A DNA stretch of 64,000 bases from Halopseudomonas pertucinogena (GTDB lineage Bacteria; Pseudomonadota; Gammaproteobacteria; Pseudomonadales; Pseudomonadaceae), in NCBI RefSeq assembly GCF_014646575.1, contig NZ_BMNN01000005.1:162869-226868 (forward strand), written 5' to 3'. How positions within the stretch are numbered: position 1 is the first letter of the stretch; each line of letters starts with the position of its first letter. This document shows, piece after piece, positions 19,357 to 32,299 of the stretch. The position numbers and the translations under genes are program-made. The notes below the pieces were generated by a model. That model had not been told where the DNA came from and did no database searches. It saw only the letters and a list, made by a program, of their open reading frames with translations.

Positions 19357-20157
19357 TTACAGTTCGCTGTTGACCGGGATCAGCAGCACGGGCTGGCGAC
19401 TTTCCCGTGCGACACCTTCGGCAGTACTGCCGATCATCAGGTCCTGGATCGGCGTGGTGCCGCGCTTGCCGATGATCAGCAGTGACGCCTGCTCGTCGGC
19501 GGCCGTCTTGACGATCTCCCTTACCGCCGAGCCCTTTGTATGCCGCACCGCTAGCTGTTCGTGGCGGCTGACGAGGGCGGACACCTGCTCATCAATCACT
19601 GCCCTGTTGTCATATTCATCGGTCTCGACCCAGAGCACCAGGCCGGGGCGACCCGGGGTGATGAAATGTTCGAACGCCCGCTGCGCCACCTGCGCCGGGC
19701 GCGAGCCATCGGTGGCGAGCATGATCAGGCCCTCAGGCTCGATAGCTGCGGCGTCTGCGGGAATGATGAGCAGTGGCAGCCGGGTCAGGCGAGCCAGGTT
19801 GAGGGTTGTGTTGCCGTAAAACAGTGCCCGCCCCGCCGAGTGGCTCTGGTTCAGCACGATCAGGCCATCGGCCTTGAGCCGGCGTGCCACCTCGTGGAGC
19901 TCGGTGGCGGCGAAGCCCCGGCGCACCTCGAACCCGGTGGGGATACCCAGCTCCGCGGACAGCCGGCCTGAGAGCTTTTCCAGATGCCCGGCCGCTACGG
20001 CCTCGCTGTCCTCTATGTTGACCCGGCGGGTGGCATCTACCGCGTGCACCAGCGTCAGCCGCTCAACGCCTGCCAGTCCGAGTATCGGCGGCAGGCGATC
20101 AAGGGTCTTATCCCAGCTTTCCGAATAGTCGAAACCAAGAATGCAGTGTTTCAGCAT
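19357..20157 (-). CDS. Universal stress protein, tandem-domain
   Basis: The 266-residue protein contains two Usp (alpha/beta ATP-binding-like) domains, about 1-135 and 140-266. The first starts KHCILGFDYSESWDKTL and has GLIVLNQSHSAGRALFYGN in place of a canonical G-2x-G-9x-G(S/T). The second has MLATDGSRPAQVAQRAFEHF and a complete LLIIGKRGTTPIQDLMIGSTAEGVARES nucleotide-binding loop. In pseudomonads such proteins help survival under anoxia or energy stress. No FNR-type box was seen directly upstream. Confidence 0.87.
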   Translation of the reverse strand: MLKHCILGFDYSESWDKTLDRLPPILGLAGVERLTLVHAVDATRRVNIEDSEAVAAGHLEKLSGRLSAELGIPTGFEVRRGFAATELHEVARRLKADGLIVLNQSHSAGRALFYGNTTLNLARLTRLPLLIIPADAAAIEPEGLIMLATDGSRPAQVAQRAFEHFITPGRPGLVLWVETDEYDNRAVIDEQVSALVSRHEQLAVRHTKGSAVREIVKTAADEQASLLIIGKRGTTPIQDLMIGSTAEGVARESRQPVLLIPVNSEL

Positions 20158-20218
20158 GGACTGGCCCTTCTTTTATGATCTGGTTACCAGTCTAGCCGAC
20201 GCTCATGAATGAGCTAAT

Positions 20219-20806
20219 TCAGAAGGTAATCCGTTCATGCGCTGGAGCCAGCCCGCAATCGGATGAAGTCCAGCGGTGTATCTCATGGCGCTGGCGATTC
20301 GCATTGGGTTTCAACGGCAGGCCACCGGCGGGGCGCAGCCGATCTTCCACCATGAAGGACGCGTGGATTTCACGGGTGCTGATGATCTGCACCAGCCCGT
20401 GCAGTTCTCCGGTGGCCCCCTGACTGTTATCGCAGCGGCCGAGAATACGCAGGGTCGAGCGGTCAGTCTGTTTCAGGTCGAACTGGCAATCCGGCAGCTT
20501 GCGCTGAATGATGCGTTGCATGCTGTCCAGACGGCCGAGACCGGCAGCCTGAGCGACAGACATGCATTCCATGGTGACTTCGGGAACTGTCTTGATGACC
20601 GCTGAGTTCATCAGCGCCTGGTAGTCGGCGTTGGTCAATTCTGCAGGCTGAAGATCGCCCGTCACCCTGTGTGGGTCGTTGTAACCGTTGAGTATCCTGT
20701 TCTCGCTCCGCCAAAGTCCCGCCTCGGGAACAGGCTGCAGATGGTGGGCTTGCACAGGCAGACTGATGATGGTGACAAGCGCGAAAATGGAAAAGGCGCT
20801 TTTCAT
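20219..20806 (-). CDS. Secreted DUF3617-like protein
   Basis: The 195-residue product has a signal peptide (MKSAFSIFALVTIISLPVQAHH, cleavage near residue 20) and a small periplasmic domain with the pattern EAGLWRSENRI ... ECMSVAQA ... CQFDLKQTD ... LGRCDN that resembles DUF3617 proteins, including spaced cysteines that could form disulfides. The function is unknown. It stands alone on the minus strand downstream of rhlE; the 240-bp gap between them contains the rhlE hairpin and an AT-rich segment likely to hold this gene's promoter. Confidence 0.65.
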   Translation of the reverse strand: MKSAFSIFALVTIISLPVQAHHLQPVPEAGLWRSENRILNGYNDPHRVTGDLQPAELTNADYQALMNSAVIKTVPEVTMECMSVAQAAGLGRLDSMQRIIQRKLPDCQFDLKQTDRSTLRILGRCDNSQGATGELHGLVQIISTREIHASFMVEDRLRPAGGLPLKPNANRQRHEIHRWTSSDCGLAPAHERITF

Positions 20807-21015
20807 CTCCGAATCCTCCTGTTGTGTGAGTTGGGGAACTTTTATATTTGAATACTGACTATAGCTGGTTAACCCGAATGTGCACGATTTTCTTTTGACA
20901 TTATTTCGTATGACGGCTACGGGCTACTATCTGGCCATCGGGTGCCGGCGCGACGATTTTTCCGCTCGGAACTGGACTGAGGAAGCTGGAGAGAGGGAGG
21001 CGGGAAGAGAAGGAT

Positions 21016-21039
21016 GGGCTCCGGCGATCGCCGGAGCCC
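21016..21039. terminator. Hairpin after rhlE
   Basis: GGGCTCCGGC-GATC-GCCGGAGCCC is a perfect 24-bp palindrome, 8 bp beyond the rhlE stop codon. On the rhlE strand it is followed by a pyrimidine-rich run, consistent with an intrinsic terminator. Confidence 0.8.
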
Positions 21040-21046
21040 GGGTGAA

Positions 21047-22507
21047 TCAGTTGCTCAACAGCGCGGGCTTTTCGCGACGGGGTCGCTGGCGCTTTGGCGC
21101 GGCGGCCGGAGCTGTTTCCGGTATCGCACGGTTACCCATGGCTTGCAGGCGACGCTCACGGGCGACTGCGTCCTCCGGTACGGCGATGCCCGGCATCGTC
21201 TGCTGCGGGCGGCGGGGCTTGCCGCCGCTGTTGCTGCGGGGCTTGTCATTGCGGCCCTGGCTGCGGGGCGCCGCAGCGGCCGGACGCTGATTGCGGCCGC
21301 GTCCACCGGTGTTGCTGCGCGGACGCTCCGGGCGATCGCTGTTCAGCTCGGCCTGCGCCGGCGGCACGAATCCCTGCAGATCACCTTCCTCGAACTTCTG
21401 CCGGGTCAGACGTTCGATGGCCTTGAGCAGCTTCTCTTCGTCGGGGCTGACCAGCGATACCGCCTCACCGCTGCGACCGGCGCGACCGGTACGGCCGATA
21501 CGGTGCACATAGTCTTCCGCCACGTTGGGCAGCTCGAAGTTGACCACATGCGGCAGCTGGTCGATATCCAGCCCGCGGGCGGCGATATCGGTAGCAACCA
21601 GTACCCGGATCCTGTTCGCCTTGAAGTCGGCCAGCGCCTTGGTGCGTGCGCTCTGACTCTTATTGCCGTGGATGGCAGCGGCAGGCAGGCCGTTCTTTTC
21701 CAGATACTCGGCCAGACGGTTGGCGCCATGCTTGGTACGGGTGAACACCAGCACCTGTTCCCAGGCACCCATGGTGATCAGGTGAGCGACCAGTGCCCGC
21801 TTGTGACCGGCCTGAACGCGATAGACGCGCTGCTCGATGCGCTCCACGGTGGTATTCAGCGGGGTGACCTGGATGCGCGCCGGGTTGTGCAGCAGACGAT
21901 TGGTCAGCTCGGTGATCTCGGCCGAGAAGGTCGCGGAGAACAGCAGGTTCTGACGCTTGGCTGGCAGCCTGGCGATGACCTTCTTCACGTCGTGGATGAA
22001 GCCCATGTCGAGCATGCGGTCGGCTTCATCGAGGACGAAATATTCAACGGCGGAGAGGTCCACCGCACGCTGGCCGACCAGATCCAGCAGCCGGCCGGGG
22101 CAGGCGACGAGGATGTCGAGCCCGGGGGCCAGAGCCTTGATCTGCGGGTTGGCGCCGACGCCGCCGAAGATGCAGGCACTGTGCAGCTGCAGCTCGGTAG
22201 CATAGGAGCGGATGTTGTCATGGACCTGCGCGGCCAGCTCGCGGGTCGGAGTCAGCACCAGCGCTCGGACCTTCTTTGGTACCCGCTTGTAGTCAGCCGG
22301 GCGCTTGCCGTTCGGGAACAGCAGTTCGAGGATCGGCAGGGAAAAGCCGGCGGTCTTGCCGGTGCCGGTCTGGGCGGCAACCATCAGGTCGCGGCCCTCG
22401 AGTACCGCAGGAATGGCCTGCAGCTGGACGGGGGTAGGAGTGGTATAGCCGGTGGCAGCCACGGCACGCACAAGCGCGTCGGACAGGCCGAGAGAAGCAA
22501 AGGACAT
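21047..22507 (-). CDS. rhlE: DEAD-box ATP-dependent RNA helicase RhlE
   Basis: RhlE proteins remodel RNA during ribosome assembly, cold adaptation and mRNA decay. The 486-residue protein has the Q motif ([10 protein letters not shown]), motif I AQTGTGKT, Ia [21 protein letters not shown], and in the second RecA domain [23 protein letters not shown] and [12 protein letters not shown]. After about residue 370 there is a low-complexity basic tail rich in Arg, Gly, Pro and Asn, typical of RhlE and probably RNA-binding. It is monocistronic and ends at a perfect hairpin. A second helicase, dbpA, lies at 34.8 kb. Confidence 0.92.
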   Translation of the reverse strand: MSFASLGLSDALVRAVAATGYTTPTPVQLQAIPAVLEGRDLMVAAQTGTGKTAGFSLPILELLFPNGKRPADYKRVPKKVRALVLTPTRELAAQVHDNIRSYATELQLHSACIFGGVGANPQIKALAPGLDILVACPGRLLDLVGQRAVDLSAVEYFVLDEADRMLDMGFIHDVKKVIARLPAKRQNLLFSATFSAEITELTNRLLHNPARIQVTPLNTTVERIEQRVYRVQAGHKRALVAHLITMGAWEQVLVFTRTKHGANRLAEYLEKNGLPAAAIHGNKSQSARTKALADFKANRIRVLVATDIAARGLDIDQLPHVVNFELPNVAEDYVHRIGRTGRAGRSGEAVSLVSPDEEKLLKAIERLTRQKFEEGDLQGFVPPAQAELNSDRPERPRSNTGGRGRNQRPAAAAPRSQGRNDKPRSNSGGKPRRPQQTMPGIAVPEDAVARERRLQAMGNRAIPETAPAAAPKRQRPRREKPALLSN

Positions 22508-22679
22508 TCAGATAAACCCTGTGATGGCCGTTTGCGAACAGGGGCTGTCCGTCCGGCCGAAATGAAGATGAGAGCGGCGAGTCTAACAGAAAACGTCACT
22601 CACCGCGGAGAAAAATGCTGCGGCGGGCGGGCGCAGCGCACTGGCGCTACGCCTTTTTCAGCCGCCATCGCCTGCGCTG

Positions 22680-23519
22680 TTACAGGTTGCGCAGGATGGC
22701 CAGGCTGGATTCAGCCTGGTTCATTGTATAGAAATGCAGGCTCGGCGCGCCGCCGTCTATCAGTCGCCGGCACATGTCGCTGACGACCTCTGTACCGAAG
22801 GCGGTGATGCTCGCCGTGTCGTCACCATAGGACTCCAGCTGCTTGCGGATCCAGCGGGGAATTTCCGCACCGCAGGAATCGGCAAAGCGCGCCAGACCGC
22901 TGTAGTTGGTGATCGGCATGATGCCCGGCACGATCGGAATATCCACCCCCGCCTTGCGTACCCGGTCGACGAAGTGGAAATAACAGTCGGCATTGAAGAA
23001 CAGCTGGGTGATGGCGCTGTCCGCACCGGCCTTGGCCTTGCGCACGAAGTTCTGCAGGTCTTCCTCGAAGTTGCGCGCCTGCGGGTGGGCTTCCGGATAG
23101 GCAGCCACCTCGATGATGAAATGATCACCGGTCTCCTCGCGGATGAACTCCACCAGCTCGTTGGCATAGCGCAGCTCGCCGGAGGCGCGCCCCATGCCCG
23201 AGGGCAGATCGCCGCGCAGGGCGACGATGCGTCTGATGCCGGCTTCGCGGTATTGGTCGAGCAGCTTGCGCAGCTCTTCCTTGCTGTCGCCGACGCAGGA
23301 CAGATGCGGTGCAGTGGGGATCTTAACCTGCTGATCCAGCTGCAGCACGGTATTGAGGGTGCGATCGCGGGTCGAGCCGCCGGCACCGTAGGTGACCGAG
23401 AAGAACTCGGGTTTCTGCTCGGCCAGTACATGGGCCGCAGCGATCAGTTTTTCATGGCCGGCTTCGGTCTTGGTCGGGAAGAACTCGAAGCTGACGGGAA
23501 TCCTGTTGTTGCTGTTCAT
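22680..23519 (-). CDS. metF: 5,10-methylenetetrahydrofolate reductase
   Basis: MetF makes 5-methyl-tetrahydrofolate, the methyl donor for methionine synthase. The 279-residue FAD-dependent TIM barrel begins VSFEFFPTKTEAG and has SVTYGAGGSTRDRTL, RRIVALRGDLPSG and ITQLFFNADCYFHFVDR. An in-frame upstream extension reads through a repeat element, so the start at MNSNNRIP is chosen. It lies downstream of ahcY on the same strand, separated by 72 bp containing a single hairpin of the REP-like family. Confidence 0.95.
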   Translation of the reverse strand: MNSNNRIPVSFEFFPTKTEAGHEKLIAAAHVLAEQKPEFFSVTYGAGGSTRDRTLNTVLQLDQQVKIPTAPHLSCVGDSKEELRKLLDQYREAGIRRIVALRGDLPSGMGRASGELRYANELVEFIREETGDHFIIEVAAYPEAHPQARNFEEDLQNFVRKAKAGADSAITQLFFNADCYFHFVDRVRKAGVDIPIVPGIMPITNYSGLARFADSCGAEIPRWIRKQLESYGDDTASITAFGTEVVSDMCRRLIDGGAPSLHFYTMNQAESSLAILRNL

Positions 23520-23557
23520 ATTCTGTCTCTGTATCCAGAAGGCGCGGGCCAATGGAG

Positions 23558-23577
23558 GGCCGGGTTCCATCCCGGCC
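23558..23577. repeat. Single REP-like hairpin between ahcY and metF
   Basis: GGCCGGG-TTCCAT-CCCGGCC, preceded by GGAG, is identical to hairpin A of the copies at 16.8, 16.9, 34.6 and 34.7 kb. No partner hairpin with an ATGGAA loop is seen within this gap, so this is a half element. Confidence 0.85.
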
Positions 23578-23591
23578 ATGTGGGTGCGTCC

Positions 23592-24998
<1,407 letters not shown>

Positions 24999-25073
24999 GA
25001 TTCTCTCCATTGGATGTAAGCTATGCGGGTCATTTCATAACCCTTTCAATGTGTTCAACGAGGGAGAAACCTG

Positions 25074-25531
25074 TTGTCAGTTCCATATCCCCGAATTCTG
25101 TTGGCCGCTACCCTGGGCCTTGTTCTGGCCGGTTGCGGCGGCGGTCCTGCCGACCCTGACTCGCCGGAAGGCAAACGCCAGGCTGCGTTCAAGCAGTTCC
25201 TCCACCACAGCGAGCCGATGGGTGGCATGCTCGCGGAGCGTTTGCCCTTTGATGGCGAAGCCTTTGCTGCCCATGCCGAGGGTCTGGCCGAGACCGTCGA
25301 GCTGCCGTGGGAGCATTTCCCCGAGCCGGGCGATTCCAAACAGCGCAACGCGGCCCGCCCGGAGATCTGGAAACATCCTGAGAATTTCCAGCGTGCCATC
25401 GACCAGTACCGCACTGCGGTGGCCGATCTGGTGGCCGTTACCCGCGAGGGTGTTGAGACTCCCGAGCAGGTCGCCCAGCCCATGGCAGCGGTGCAGCAGA
25501 GCTGCAAGGGCTGCCACGACAGCTATCGCCG

Positions 25532-25535
<4 letters not shown>
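25074..25535 (+). CDS. Lipoprotein-type class II cytochrome c (cytochrome c' family)
   Basis: The 153-residue product has a lipobox VLAGC (Cys21), a four-helix-bundle body and a C-terminal heme-attachment motif CKGCH (144-148) followed by DSYRR, the arrangement of cytochrome c'. These proteins bind NO or carry electrons. Most family members are soluble; the lipobox predicts membrane anchoring. The start codon is TTG, placed 7-8 bp after GGGAG; no ATG is suitable. It is divergent from ahcY, and its stop overlaps the metK stop by 4 bases in convergent orientation. Its position between two methyl-cycle genes has no clear metabolic reason. Confidence 0.8.
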
Positions 25536-26722
<1,187 letters not shown>

Positions 26723-26726
26723 GGTT

Positions 26727-27710
26727 CTAGTCCTTGGAAAATTGTTGAAGCTGAATCTGAAATCCGTTGCGCAGCCCCAGATAGAGGCTGACACCCGTTC
26801 TTAATCCTGCATCTGCGGCCCAGCGGGCCAGGTCATCCTGCTCGAAGCCCAGCCACAGATCGCCGCAGGTATCGCGTACCCAGCTCTGATCGTGGCTGCA
26901 CAACTCGGTCAGCACCAGGCTGGCGCCCGGTTTCAGCAGATCGGCAAAGCGCTTCAGCGCCTCCGCCGGTGCCGGCATGTGGTGCAGCACCATATTGCAT
27001 ACCAGGCAATCCGCCGCCGGCAGCGCCTGTGGCTGCAGGGCATCGGCCAGCAGACACTCGACATTGCCCAGCCCGGCCTCGGCGCACAGCTGCTGCGCCC
27101 GTTCCAGCATAGCCGGTGCGTTATCCAGTGCCAGCACGCGCCGGAAGCGGGCGGCCAGGTCCGGTAGAAAACCGCCTTCGCCGGGCCCCACCTCGATTGC
27201 CAGCGCCCGGTCCGGCAGCTCGAGACTGTCGATCAGCCCCAGCAGCGGCTCGCGATACAGTCCGAAATGGGCAATCAGGTCCTGCTGGGCCGGTGTGCCA
27301 TCGGTAAAGCGGGCGAAGAACTGCCGGGAGATGTCCCCACGCTGGCCGTGCACGGCGGCAATCGCCGCTGTCAGCTGCGCATCCATCGGCAGCGCATCCA
27401 GCTCACCCAGCAACTGCTCGTGCAACCCGTGCCACTGACTGCCGGTGTCCGGCAGGCTGCGGCGATAGAAGATCGAATTGCCCTCGCGCCGCGTGCTCAC
27501 CAGCCCCGCGTTGGCCAGCACCTTGAGATGGTGGCTCATGCCGGACTGGCGCATGTCGAAGATCTGCGACAGCTCCAGCACCCCGAAGGAGTCGCTGCGC
27601 AGCACCCGCAGGATATCCAGGCGCAGCTGATCACCGGCGGCCTTGAGAAAGGCTGCCAGGCGTGCGGTGTCGGAGTCGGTGGCCAGAAGCAGTGGGGCGC
27701 TGTGGGTCAT
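26727..27710 (-). CDS. ArsR-family regulator fused to SAM-dependent methyltransferase (SahR-like)
   Basis: The 327-residue protein combines an N-terminal ArsR winged helix (about 14-90: [37 protein letters not shown]) with a class-I methyltransferase domain (about 150-310: [20 protein letters not shown] as motif I, CNMVLHHM as motif IV). No metal-binding cysteines are present. It lies 4 bp upstream of metK and behind a 22-bp palindrome, matching the genomic setting of SahR, an ArsR-type repressor of the methyl cycle that senses S-adenosylhomocysteine. That function is inferred; the domain may bind SAM or SAH without methylating. Confidence 0.85.
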   Translation of the reverse strand: MTHSAPLLLATDSDTARLAAFLKAAGDQLRLDILRVLRSDSFGVLELSQIFDMRQSGMSHHLKVLANAGLVSTRREGNSIFYRRSLPDTGSQWHGLHEQLLGELDALPMDAQLTAAIAAVHGQRGDISRQFFARFTDGTPAQQDLIAHFGLYREPLLGLIDSLELPDRALAIEVGPGEGGFLPDLAARFRRVLALDNAPAMLERAQQLCAEAGLGNVECLLADALQPQALPAADCLVCNMVLHHMPAPAEALKRFADLLKPGASLVLTELCSHDQSWVRDTCGDLWLGFEQDDLARWAADAGLRTGVSLYLGLRNGFQIQLQQFSKD

Positions 27711-27751
27711 GGGGGAGGATTCTAGAGGTAGCCGGGGCGGGCTGCAATGGC

Positions 27752-27773
27752 TATATCAAAATATTTTGATATA
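27752..27773. promoter_or_regulatory. 22-bp perfect palindrome, likely operator of the ArsR/methyltransferase regulator
   Basis: Half-site TATATCAAAAT is followed directly by its reverse complement, giving a perfect palindrome 41 bp upstream of the regulator's start codon. ArsR-family operators are imperfect or perfect AT-rich palindromes of this kind with ATCAA/TTGAT cores. It stands out from the surrounding GC-rich sequence. It could also influence the divergent tkt gene, whose start is 170 bp away. Confidence 0.7.
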
Positions 27774-27942
27774 CGGTCGTTCAAGTGGCCCGCTCGTCAC
27801 GTATTGGCGGTCCCGCGCCAGGGCCGGCCGGGTTTTCATTGCCCGGCGCGGCGGTTTGGGCGAAAATGCCGTCCTTTCACTTTCCGGCGCGTCGGGCCTG
27901 GCCCGATTCCGCCCTCAGTCTTGCAAATCACAGGAGTTGTTC

Positions 27943-29943
27943 ATGCCCAGTCGTCGTGACCGAGCCAATGCCATTCGTGCCCTGAGCATGGATGCCGTGC
28001 AGAAAGCCAACAGTGGTCATCCGGGTGCGCCAATGGGCATGGCGGATATCGCCGAAGTGCTCTGGAGGGACTTCCTCAAGCACAACCCGAGCAACCCGCA
28101 GTGGGCCGACCGTGACCGTTTCGTGCTGTCCAACGGCCATGGCTCGATGCTGATCTACTCGCTGCTGCACCTGACCGGCTACGACCTGTCCATCGACGAT
28201 CTGAAGAACTTCCGCCAGCTGCACAGCAAGACCCCGGGGCACCCCGAGCTGGGCTATACCCCCGGCGTGGAGACCACCACCGGACCGCTGGGGCAGGGCA
28301 TTGCCAACGCTGTGGGCTTCGCCCTGGCGGAAAAGATCATGGCCGCCCAGTTCAACCGTCCCGGCCACGAGATTGTCGATCACGAGACCTACGTGTTCCT
28401 CGGCGACGGCTGCATGATGGAGGGGATTTCCCACGAGGTCTGCTCCCTGGCCGGCACCCTCGGGCTGAACAAGCTGACTGCCTTCTACGACGACAACGGC
28501 ATTTCCATCGACGGGGAAGTCCACGGCTGGTTCACCGACGATACCCCGCGTCGCTTCGAGTCCTACGGCTGGCAGGTGATCCGCAACGTCGACGGCCATG
28601 ACGCCGATGAGATCAGGACCGCCATCGAGACTGCGCGCAAGAGCGACAAGCCGACCCTGATCTGCTGCAAGACCATCATCGGGTTTGGTTCGCCCAACAA
28701 GCAGGGCAAGGAGTCCTCCCACGGCGCTGCGCTGGGTGAGGAGGAGATCGCGCTGACCCGCCAGGCGCTGGGCTGGAGCCACGGTCCGTTCGAGATTCCC
28801 GCTGATATCTACGCCGAATGGGATGCCCGCGAAGCCGGTGCCCGCGCCGAGCAGCAGTGGAATGAGAAGTTCGCCGCCTACGAGGCCGAATTCCCGGAGC
28901 TGGCCGCCGAGTTCAAGCGGCGCATGGCCGGTGACCTGCCGGCGGACTTCGAAGAGAAGGCCAGCGCCTACATCCGTGAAGTGGCCGAGAAGGGCGAGAA
29001 CATCGCCAGCCGCAAGGCCAGCCAGAACTGCCTGAATTTCTTCGGCCCGCTGCTGCCCGAGCTGCTGGGCGGCTCCGCCGACCTGGCCGGCTCCAACCTG
29101 ACCCTGTGGAACGGCTGCAAGCCGGTGGTCGAGGAAGATGCCTCCGGCAACTACATGTACTACGGCGTGCGCGAGTTCGGCATGGCCGCCATCATGAACG
29201 GTGTGGCCCTGCACGGCGGTCTGATCCCCTACGGCGCGACTTTCCTGATGTTCATGGAATACGCGCGCAACGCGGTGCGGATGTCGGCGCTGATGAAGCA
29301 GCGGGTGATCTACGTGTTCACCCACGACTCCATCGGTCTGGGCGAGGACGGCCCGACTCACCAGCCGGTCGAACAGCTGACCAGCCTGCGCACCACGCCG
29401 AACCTGGACACCTGGCGCCCGGCCGATACCGTCGAATCGGCAGTGGCCTGGAAGCACGCGCTGCAGCGCAAGGACGGCCCCAGCGCGCTGATCTTCTCGC
29501 GGCAGAACCTGCCGTGCCATATCCGCGACAACGAGACCGAAGCGGCCATCGCCCGCGGCGGGTACATCCTCAAGGATTGCGCCGGCGAGCCGGAACTGAT
29601 CCTGATCGCCACCGGCTCGGAAGTCGGCCTGGCCATGCAGGCCTGGGAGAGGCTGAACGAGCAGGGCCGCCGTGTGCGCGTGGTGTCCCTGCCCTGTACC
29701 AGCGTGTTCGACCAGCAGGACGCCGAGTACCGCCAGAAGGTGCTGCCGCTGGAAGTGGGCGCGCGCATCGCCATCGAAGCTGCCCACGCCGACTACTGGT
29801 ACAAGTACGTGGGTCTGGACGGCCGCATCATCGGCATGCACACCTACGGCGAGTCGGCCCCGGCCGGTCAGCTGTTCGAGGAGTTCGGCTTCACCGTGGA
29901 GAACATCCTGCTGGTGGCTGAAGAGCTGCTCGAAGACGAGTGA
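27943..29943 (+). CDS. tkt: Transketolase
   Basis: Transketolase moves two-carbon ketol units between sugar phosphates using thiamine diphosphate and Mg2+. The 666-residue protein has the N-terminal [20 protein letters not shown], the ThDP/metal motif [13 protein letters not shown] ... DDNGISIDG, the central pyrimidine domain ([23 protein letters not shown]) and a C-terminal domain with [14 protein letters not shown]. An in-frame upstream extension to 27643 crosses the neighbouring regulator's promoter and is rejected; CAGGAG precedes the chosen ATG. epd follows after 2 bp. Confidence 0.96.
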   Translation: MPSRRDRANAIRALSMDAVQKANSGHPGAPMGMADIAEVLWRDFLKHNPSNPQWADRDRFVLSNGHGSMLIYSLLHLTGYDLSIDDLKNFRQLHSKTPGHPELGYTPGVETTTGPLGQGIANAVGFALAEKIMAAQFNRPGHEIVDHETYVFLGDGCMMEGISHEVCSLAGTLGLNKLTAFYDDNGISIDGEVHGWFTDDTPRRFESYGWQVIRNVDGHDADEIRTAIETARKSDKPTLICCKTIIGFGSPNKQGKESSHGAALGEEEIALTRQALGWSHGPFEIPADIYAEWDAREAGARAEQQWNEKFAAYEAEFPELAAEFKRRMAGDLPADFEEKASAYIREVAEKGENIASRKASQNCLNFFGPLLPELLGGSADLAGSNLTLWNGCKPVVEEDASGNYMYYGVREFGMAAIMNGVALHGGLIPYGATFLMFMEYARNAVRMSALMKQRVIYVFTHDSIGLGEDGPTHQPVEQLTSLRTTPNLDTWRPADTVESAVAWKHALQRKDGPSALIFSRQNLPCHIRDNETEAAIARGGYILKDCAGEPELILIATGSEVGLAMQAWERLNEQGRRVRVVSLPCTSVFDQQDAEYRQKVLPLEVGARIAIEAAHADYWYKYVGLDGRIIGMHTYGESAPAGQLFEEFGFTVENILLVAEELLEDE

Positions 29944-29945
29944 GC

Positions 29946-31004
29946 ATGCCCGCCGCCCGACCCTATCGCATCGCCCTGAACGGCTACGGCCGGATCGGGC
30001 GGTGCGTGCTGCGCGCCCTGCATGAGCGCGGTGGCGAGCACATGCAGATCGTCGCCCTGAACGACCTGGCCGACCAGGCCAGCGTCGAGTATCTGACCCG
30101 GTTCGACTCCACCCACGGGCGCTTCCCCGGCGAGGTGCGGGTGGACGGCGACTGCCTGCACATCAACGGCCACTGCGTCCAGGTGCTCTGTGCACCGCAG
30201 CCTGAAGACATCGACTGGGCGGCGCTGAATATCGACCTGCTGCTGGAATGCTCGGGGCAGTACACCACACGCGATGATGCCGAACGGTTTGTCCAGGCCG
30301 GGGCGCCACGGGTGCTGTTCTCCCAGCCGATGGCCAATGCCGAGGCGGTGGAGGCCACTCTGGTGTACGGGGTCAACCACGACCTGCTGCCGACCGACGC
30401 CCGGCTGATTTCCAACGCCTCCTGCACCACCAACGCCAGCGTGCCGGTGCTGAATCTGCTCAACCGCGAGCTGGGTCTGGAGCAGGTGTCGATCACCACC
30501 ATCCATTCGGCGATGAATGATCAGCCGGTCATCGATGCCTATCATCACGCCGACCTGCGCCGCACCCGCTCTGCCTTCCAGTCGGTCATCCCGGTTTCTA
30601 CCGGGCTGGCGCGCGGGATCGAGCGGTTGCTGCCGGAGCTGGCCGGCCGGGTACAGGCCAAGGCCATGCGGGTGCCGACGGTCAACGTCTCGGCACTGGA
30701 CATCACCCTGCAGACCACCCGCGATACCAGCGTGGCAGAAGTGAACCGACTGCTGGAAAAGGCATCTGAGTCTGAGTATTTCGGCCTGCTGGGCTATACC
30801 GAGTTGCAGCATGCCAGTTGTGATTTCAACCATGACCCGCATTCGGCGATCGTCGATGGCAGCCTGACCGGCATGTCCGGCCCGCGGCTGGTCAACCTGC
30901 TGGTGTGGTTTGATAACGAATGGGGCTTTGCCAACCGCATGCTGGATGTGGCGCAGTACTGGCTGCGGAAGCTGGATGGCAAGGACAACCCGGCCAATTC
31001 CTGA
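29946..31004 (+). CDS. epd: D-erythrose-4-phosphate dehydrogenase
   Basis: Epd oxidises erythrose-4-phosphate to 4-phosphoerythronate for pyridoxal phosphate synthesis. The 352-residue GAPDH-fold protein has the NAD-binding [16 protein letters not shown], the catalytic Cys in [15 protein letters not shown] and a [10 protein letters not shown] segment. [12 protein letters not shown] and VLFSQPM are Epd-like rather than GapA-like, and placement between tkt and pgk is the usual location for epd. A glycolytic GAPDH role cannot be excluded by sequence alone. The ATG at 29946 is preferred over a GTG two codons earlier. Confidence 0.88.
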   Translation: MPAARPYRIALNGYGRIGRCVLRALHERGGEHMQIVALNDLADQASVEYLTRFDSTHGRFPGEVRVDGDCLHINGHCVQVLCAPQPEDIDWAALNIDLLLECSGQYTTRDDAERFVQAGAPRVLFSQPMANAEAVEATLVYGVNHDLLPTDARLISNASCTTNASVPVLNLLNRELGLEQVSITTIHSAMNDQPVIDAYHHADLRRTRSAFQSVIPVSTGLARGIERLLPELAGRVQAKAMRVPTVNVSALDITLQTTRDTSVAEVNRLLEKASESEYFGLLGYTELQHASCDFNHDPHSAIVDGSLTGMSGPRLVNLLVWFDNEWGFANRMLDVAQYWLRKLDGKDNPANS

Positions 31005-31038
31005 TTATTTCTATTTCGATTTTGACAAGGAGCTGCAG

Positions 31039-32196
31039 ATGTCGGTACTGACCATGGGTGAACTGAACCTGGAGGGCAAGCGGGTCCTGATCCGCGAAGA
31101 CCTCAACGTGCCGGTGAAGAACGGTCAGGTTGCCAGCGACGCCCGGATTGTTGCCTCCCTGCCCACCATCAGGCTGGCGCTGGAAAAGGGCGCGGCGGTG
31201 ATGGTCTGCTCGCATCTTGGCCGTCCGGAAGAGGGCGTGTTCAGTGAAGAGAACAGCCTGGCCCCGGTCGCCGACTACCTGAGCAAGGCGCTGGGCCGCG
31301 AGGTACCGCTGGTGCGTGACTACCTCAATGGCGTCGAGGTGCAGCCGGGGCAGGTGGTGCTGCTGGAGAACGTGCGCTTCAACAACGGCGAGAAGAAGAA
31401 CACCGACGAGCTGGCAAAACAATATGCCGCGCTCTGCGACGTCTTCGTCATGGACGCCTTCGGCACCGCCCACCGCGCCCAGGGTTCCACCCATGGCGTG
31501 GCCAGGTTTGCCCCTGTGGCCTGTGCCGGTCCGTTGCTGGCCGCCGAGCTGGACGCCCTGGCCCGCGCGCTGGACAAGCCGGCCAAGCCCATGGCGGCCA
31601 TCGTTGCCGGCTCCAAGGTGTCCACCAAGCTGGACGTGCTCAACGCCCTGTCCGAGAAGTGCGACCAGCTCATCGTCGGCGGCGGTATCGCCAACACCTT
31701 CCTTGCCGCTGCCGGCCTGCCGGTGGGCAAATCCCTGTACGAAGCCGAGCTGGTCGACACCGCCCGGGCCATTGCCGAGAAGGTCAGCGTGCCGCTGCCG
31801 GTGGATGTGGTGGTGGCCAAGGCCTTCGCCGAGGATGCCGAAGCCACCGTCAAGCGGGTGGCCGATGTGGCCGATGACGACATGATCCTGGACATCGGCC
31901 CGCAGACCGCGGCCAGTTTTGCCGAGCTGCTGAAGTCCTCCGGTACCATCCTGTGGAACGGCCCGGTCGGGGTGTTCGAATTCGACCAGTTCGGCGAGGG
32001 AACGCGGGTGCTGGCCGAAGCCATTGCCGACAGCGAAGGTTTCTCCATCGCCGGTGGCGGCGACACCCTGGCGGCGATCGACAAGTACGGCGTCGCCGAG
32101 CGCATTTCCTATATTTCCACTGGCGGTGGCGCCTTCCTCGAGTTTGTCGAAGGCAAGGTATTGCCAGCGGTAGAGATCCTGCAGCAACGCAGTTGA
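31039..32196 (+). CDS. pgk: Phosphoglycerate kinase
   Basis: Pgk transfers phosphate between 1,3-bisphosphoglycerate and ADP. The 385-residue monomeric enzyme has [15 protein letters not shown], the substrate loop [24 protein letters not shown], the hinge KVSTKLDVL, the nucleotide-binding [12 protein letters not shown] and the C-terminal [11 protein letters not shown] and [22 protein letters not shown] provides the ribosome-binding site for the ATG at 31039. It is downstream of epd and followed by two hairpins before fba. Confidence 0.97.
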   Translation: MSVLTMGELNLEGKRVLIREDLNVPVKNGQVASDARIVASLPTIRLALEKGAAVMVCSHLGRPEEGVFSEENSLAPVADYLSKALGREVPLVRDYLNGVEVQPGQVVLLENVRFNNGEKKNTDELAKQYAALCDVFVMDAFGTAHRAQGSTHGVARFAPVACAGPLLAAELDALARALDKPAKPMAAIVAGSKVSTKLDVLNALSEKCDQLIVGGGIANTFLAAAGLPVGKSLYEAELVDTARAIAEKVSVPLPVDVVVAKAFAEDAEATVKRVADVADDDMILDIGPQTAASFAELLKSSGTILWNGPVGVFEFDQFGEGTRVLAEAIADSEGFSIAGGGDTLAAIDKYGVAERISYISTGGGAFLEFVEGKVLPAVEILQQRS

Positions 32197-32206
32197 TCGC
32201 CAACGC

Positions 32207-32249
32207 AGTGCCCGGCCACCCCGGGCACTTGCAGCACATGGTCTGCTGC
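32207..32249 (+). other. Two tandem hairpins between pgk and fba
   Basis: AGTGCCCGG/CCGGGCACT (32207-32229, loop CCACC) is followed one base later by GCAGCA/TGCTGC (32231-32249, 7-base loop). Neither has a T tract. They lie in the 103-bp pgk-fba gap and could uncouple fba expression by partial termination or by setting mRNA ends. Confidence 0.55.
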
Positions 32250-32299
32250 GGCAGGCTACACCACGGATTCATGAGTTCAGTTAACCGGAGAATACAATC

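Noticed and set aside
24999..25073. SAH riboswitch upstream of ahcY
   Set aside because: Such riboswitches occur before ahcY in some Pseudomonas, but this 75-bp divergent region does not show the conserved core or its stems as far as I can tell by eye.
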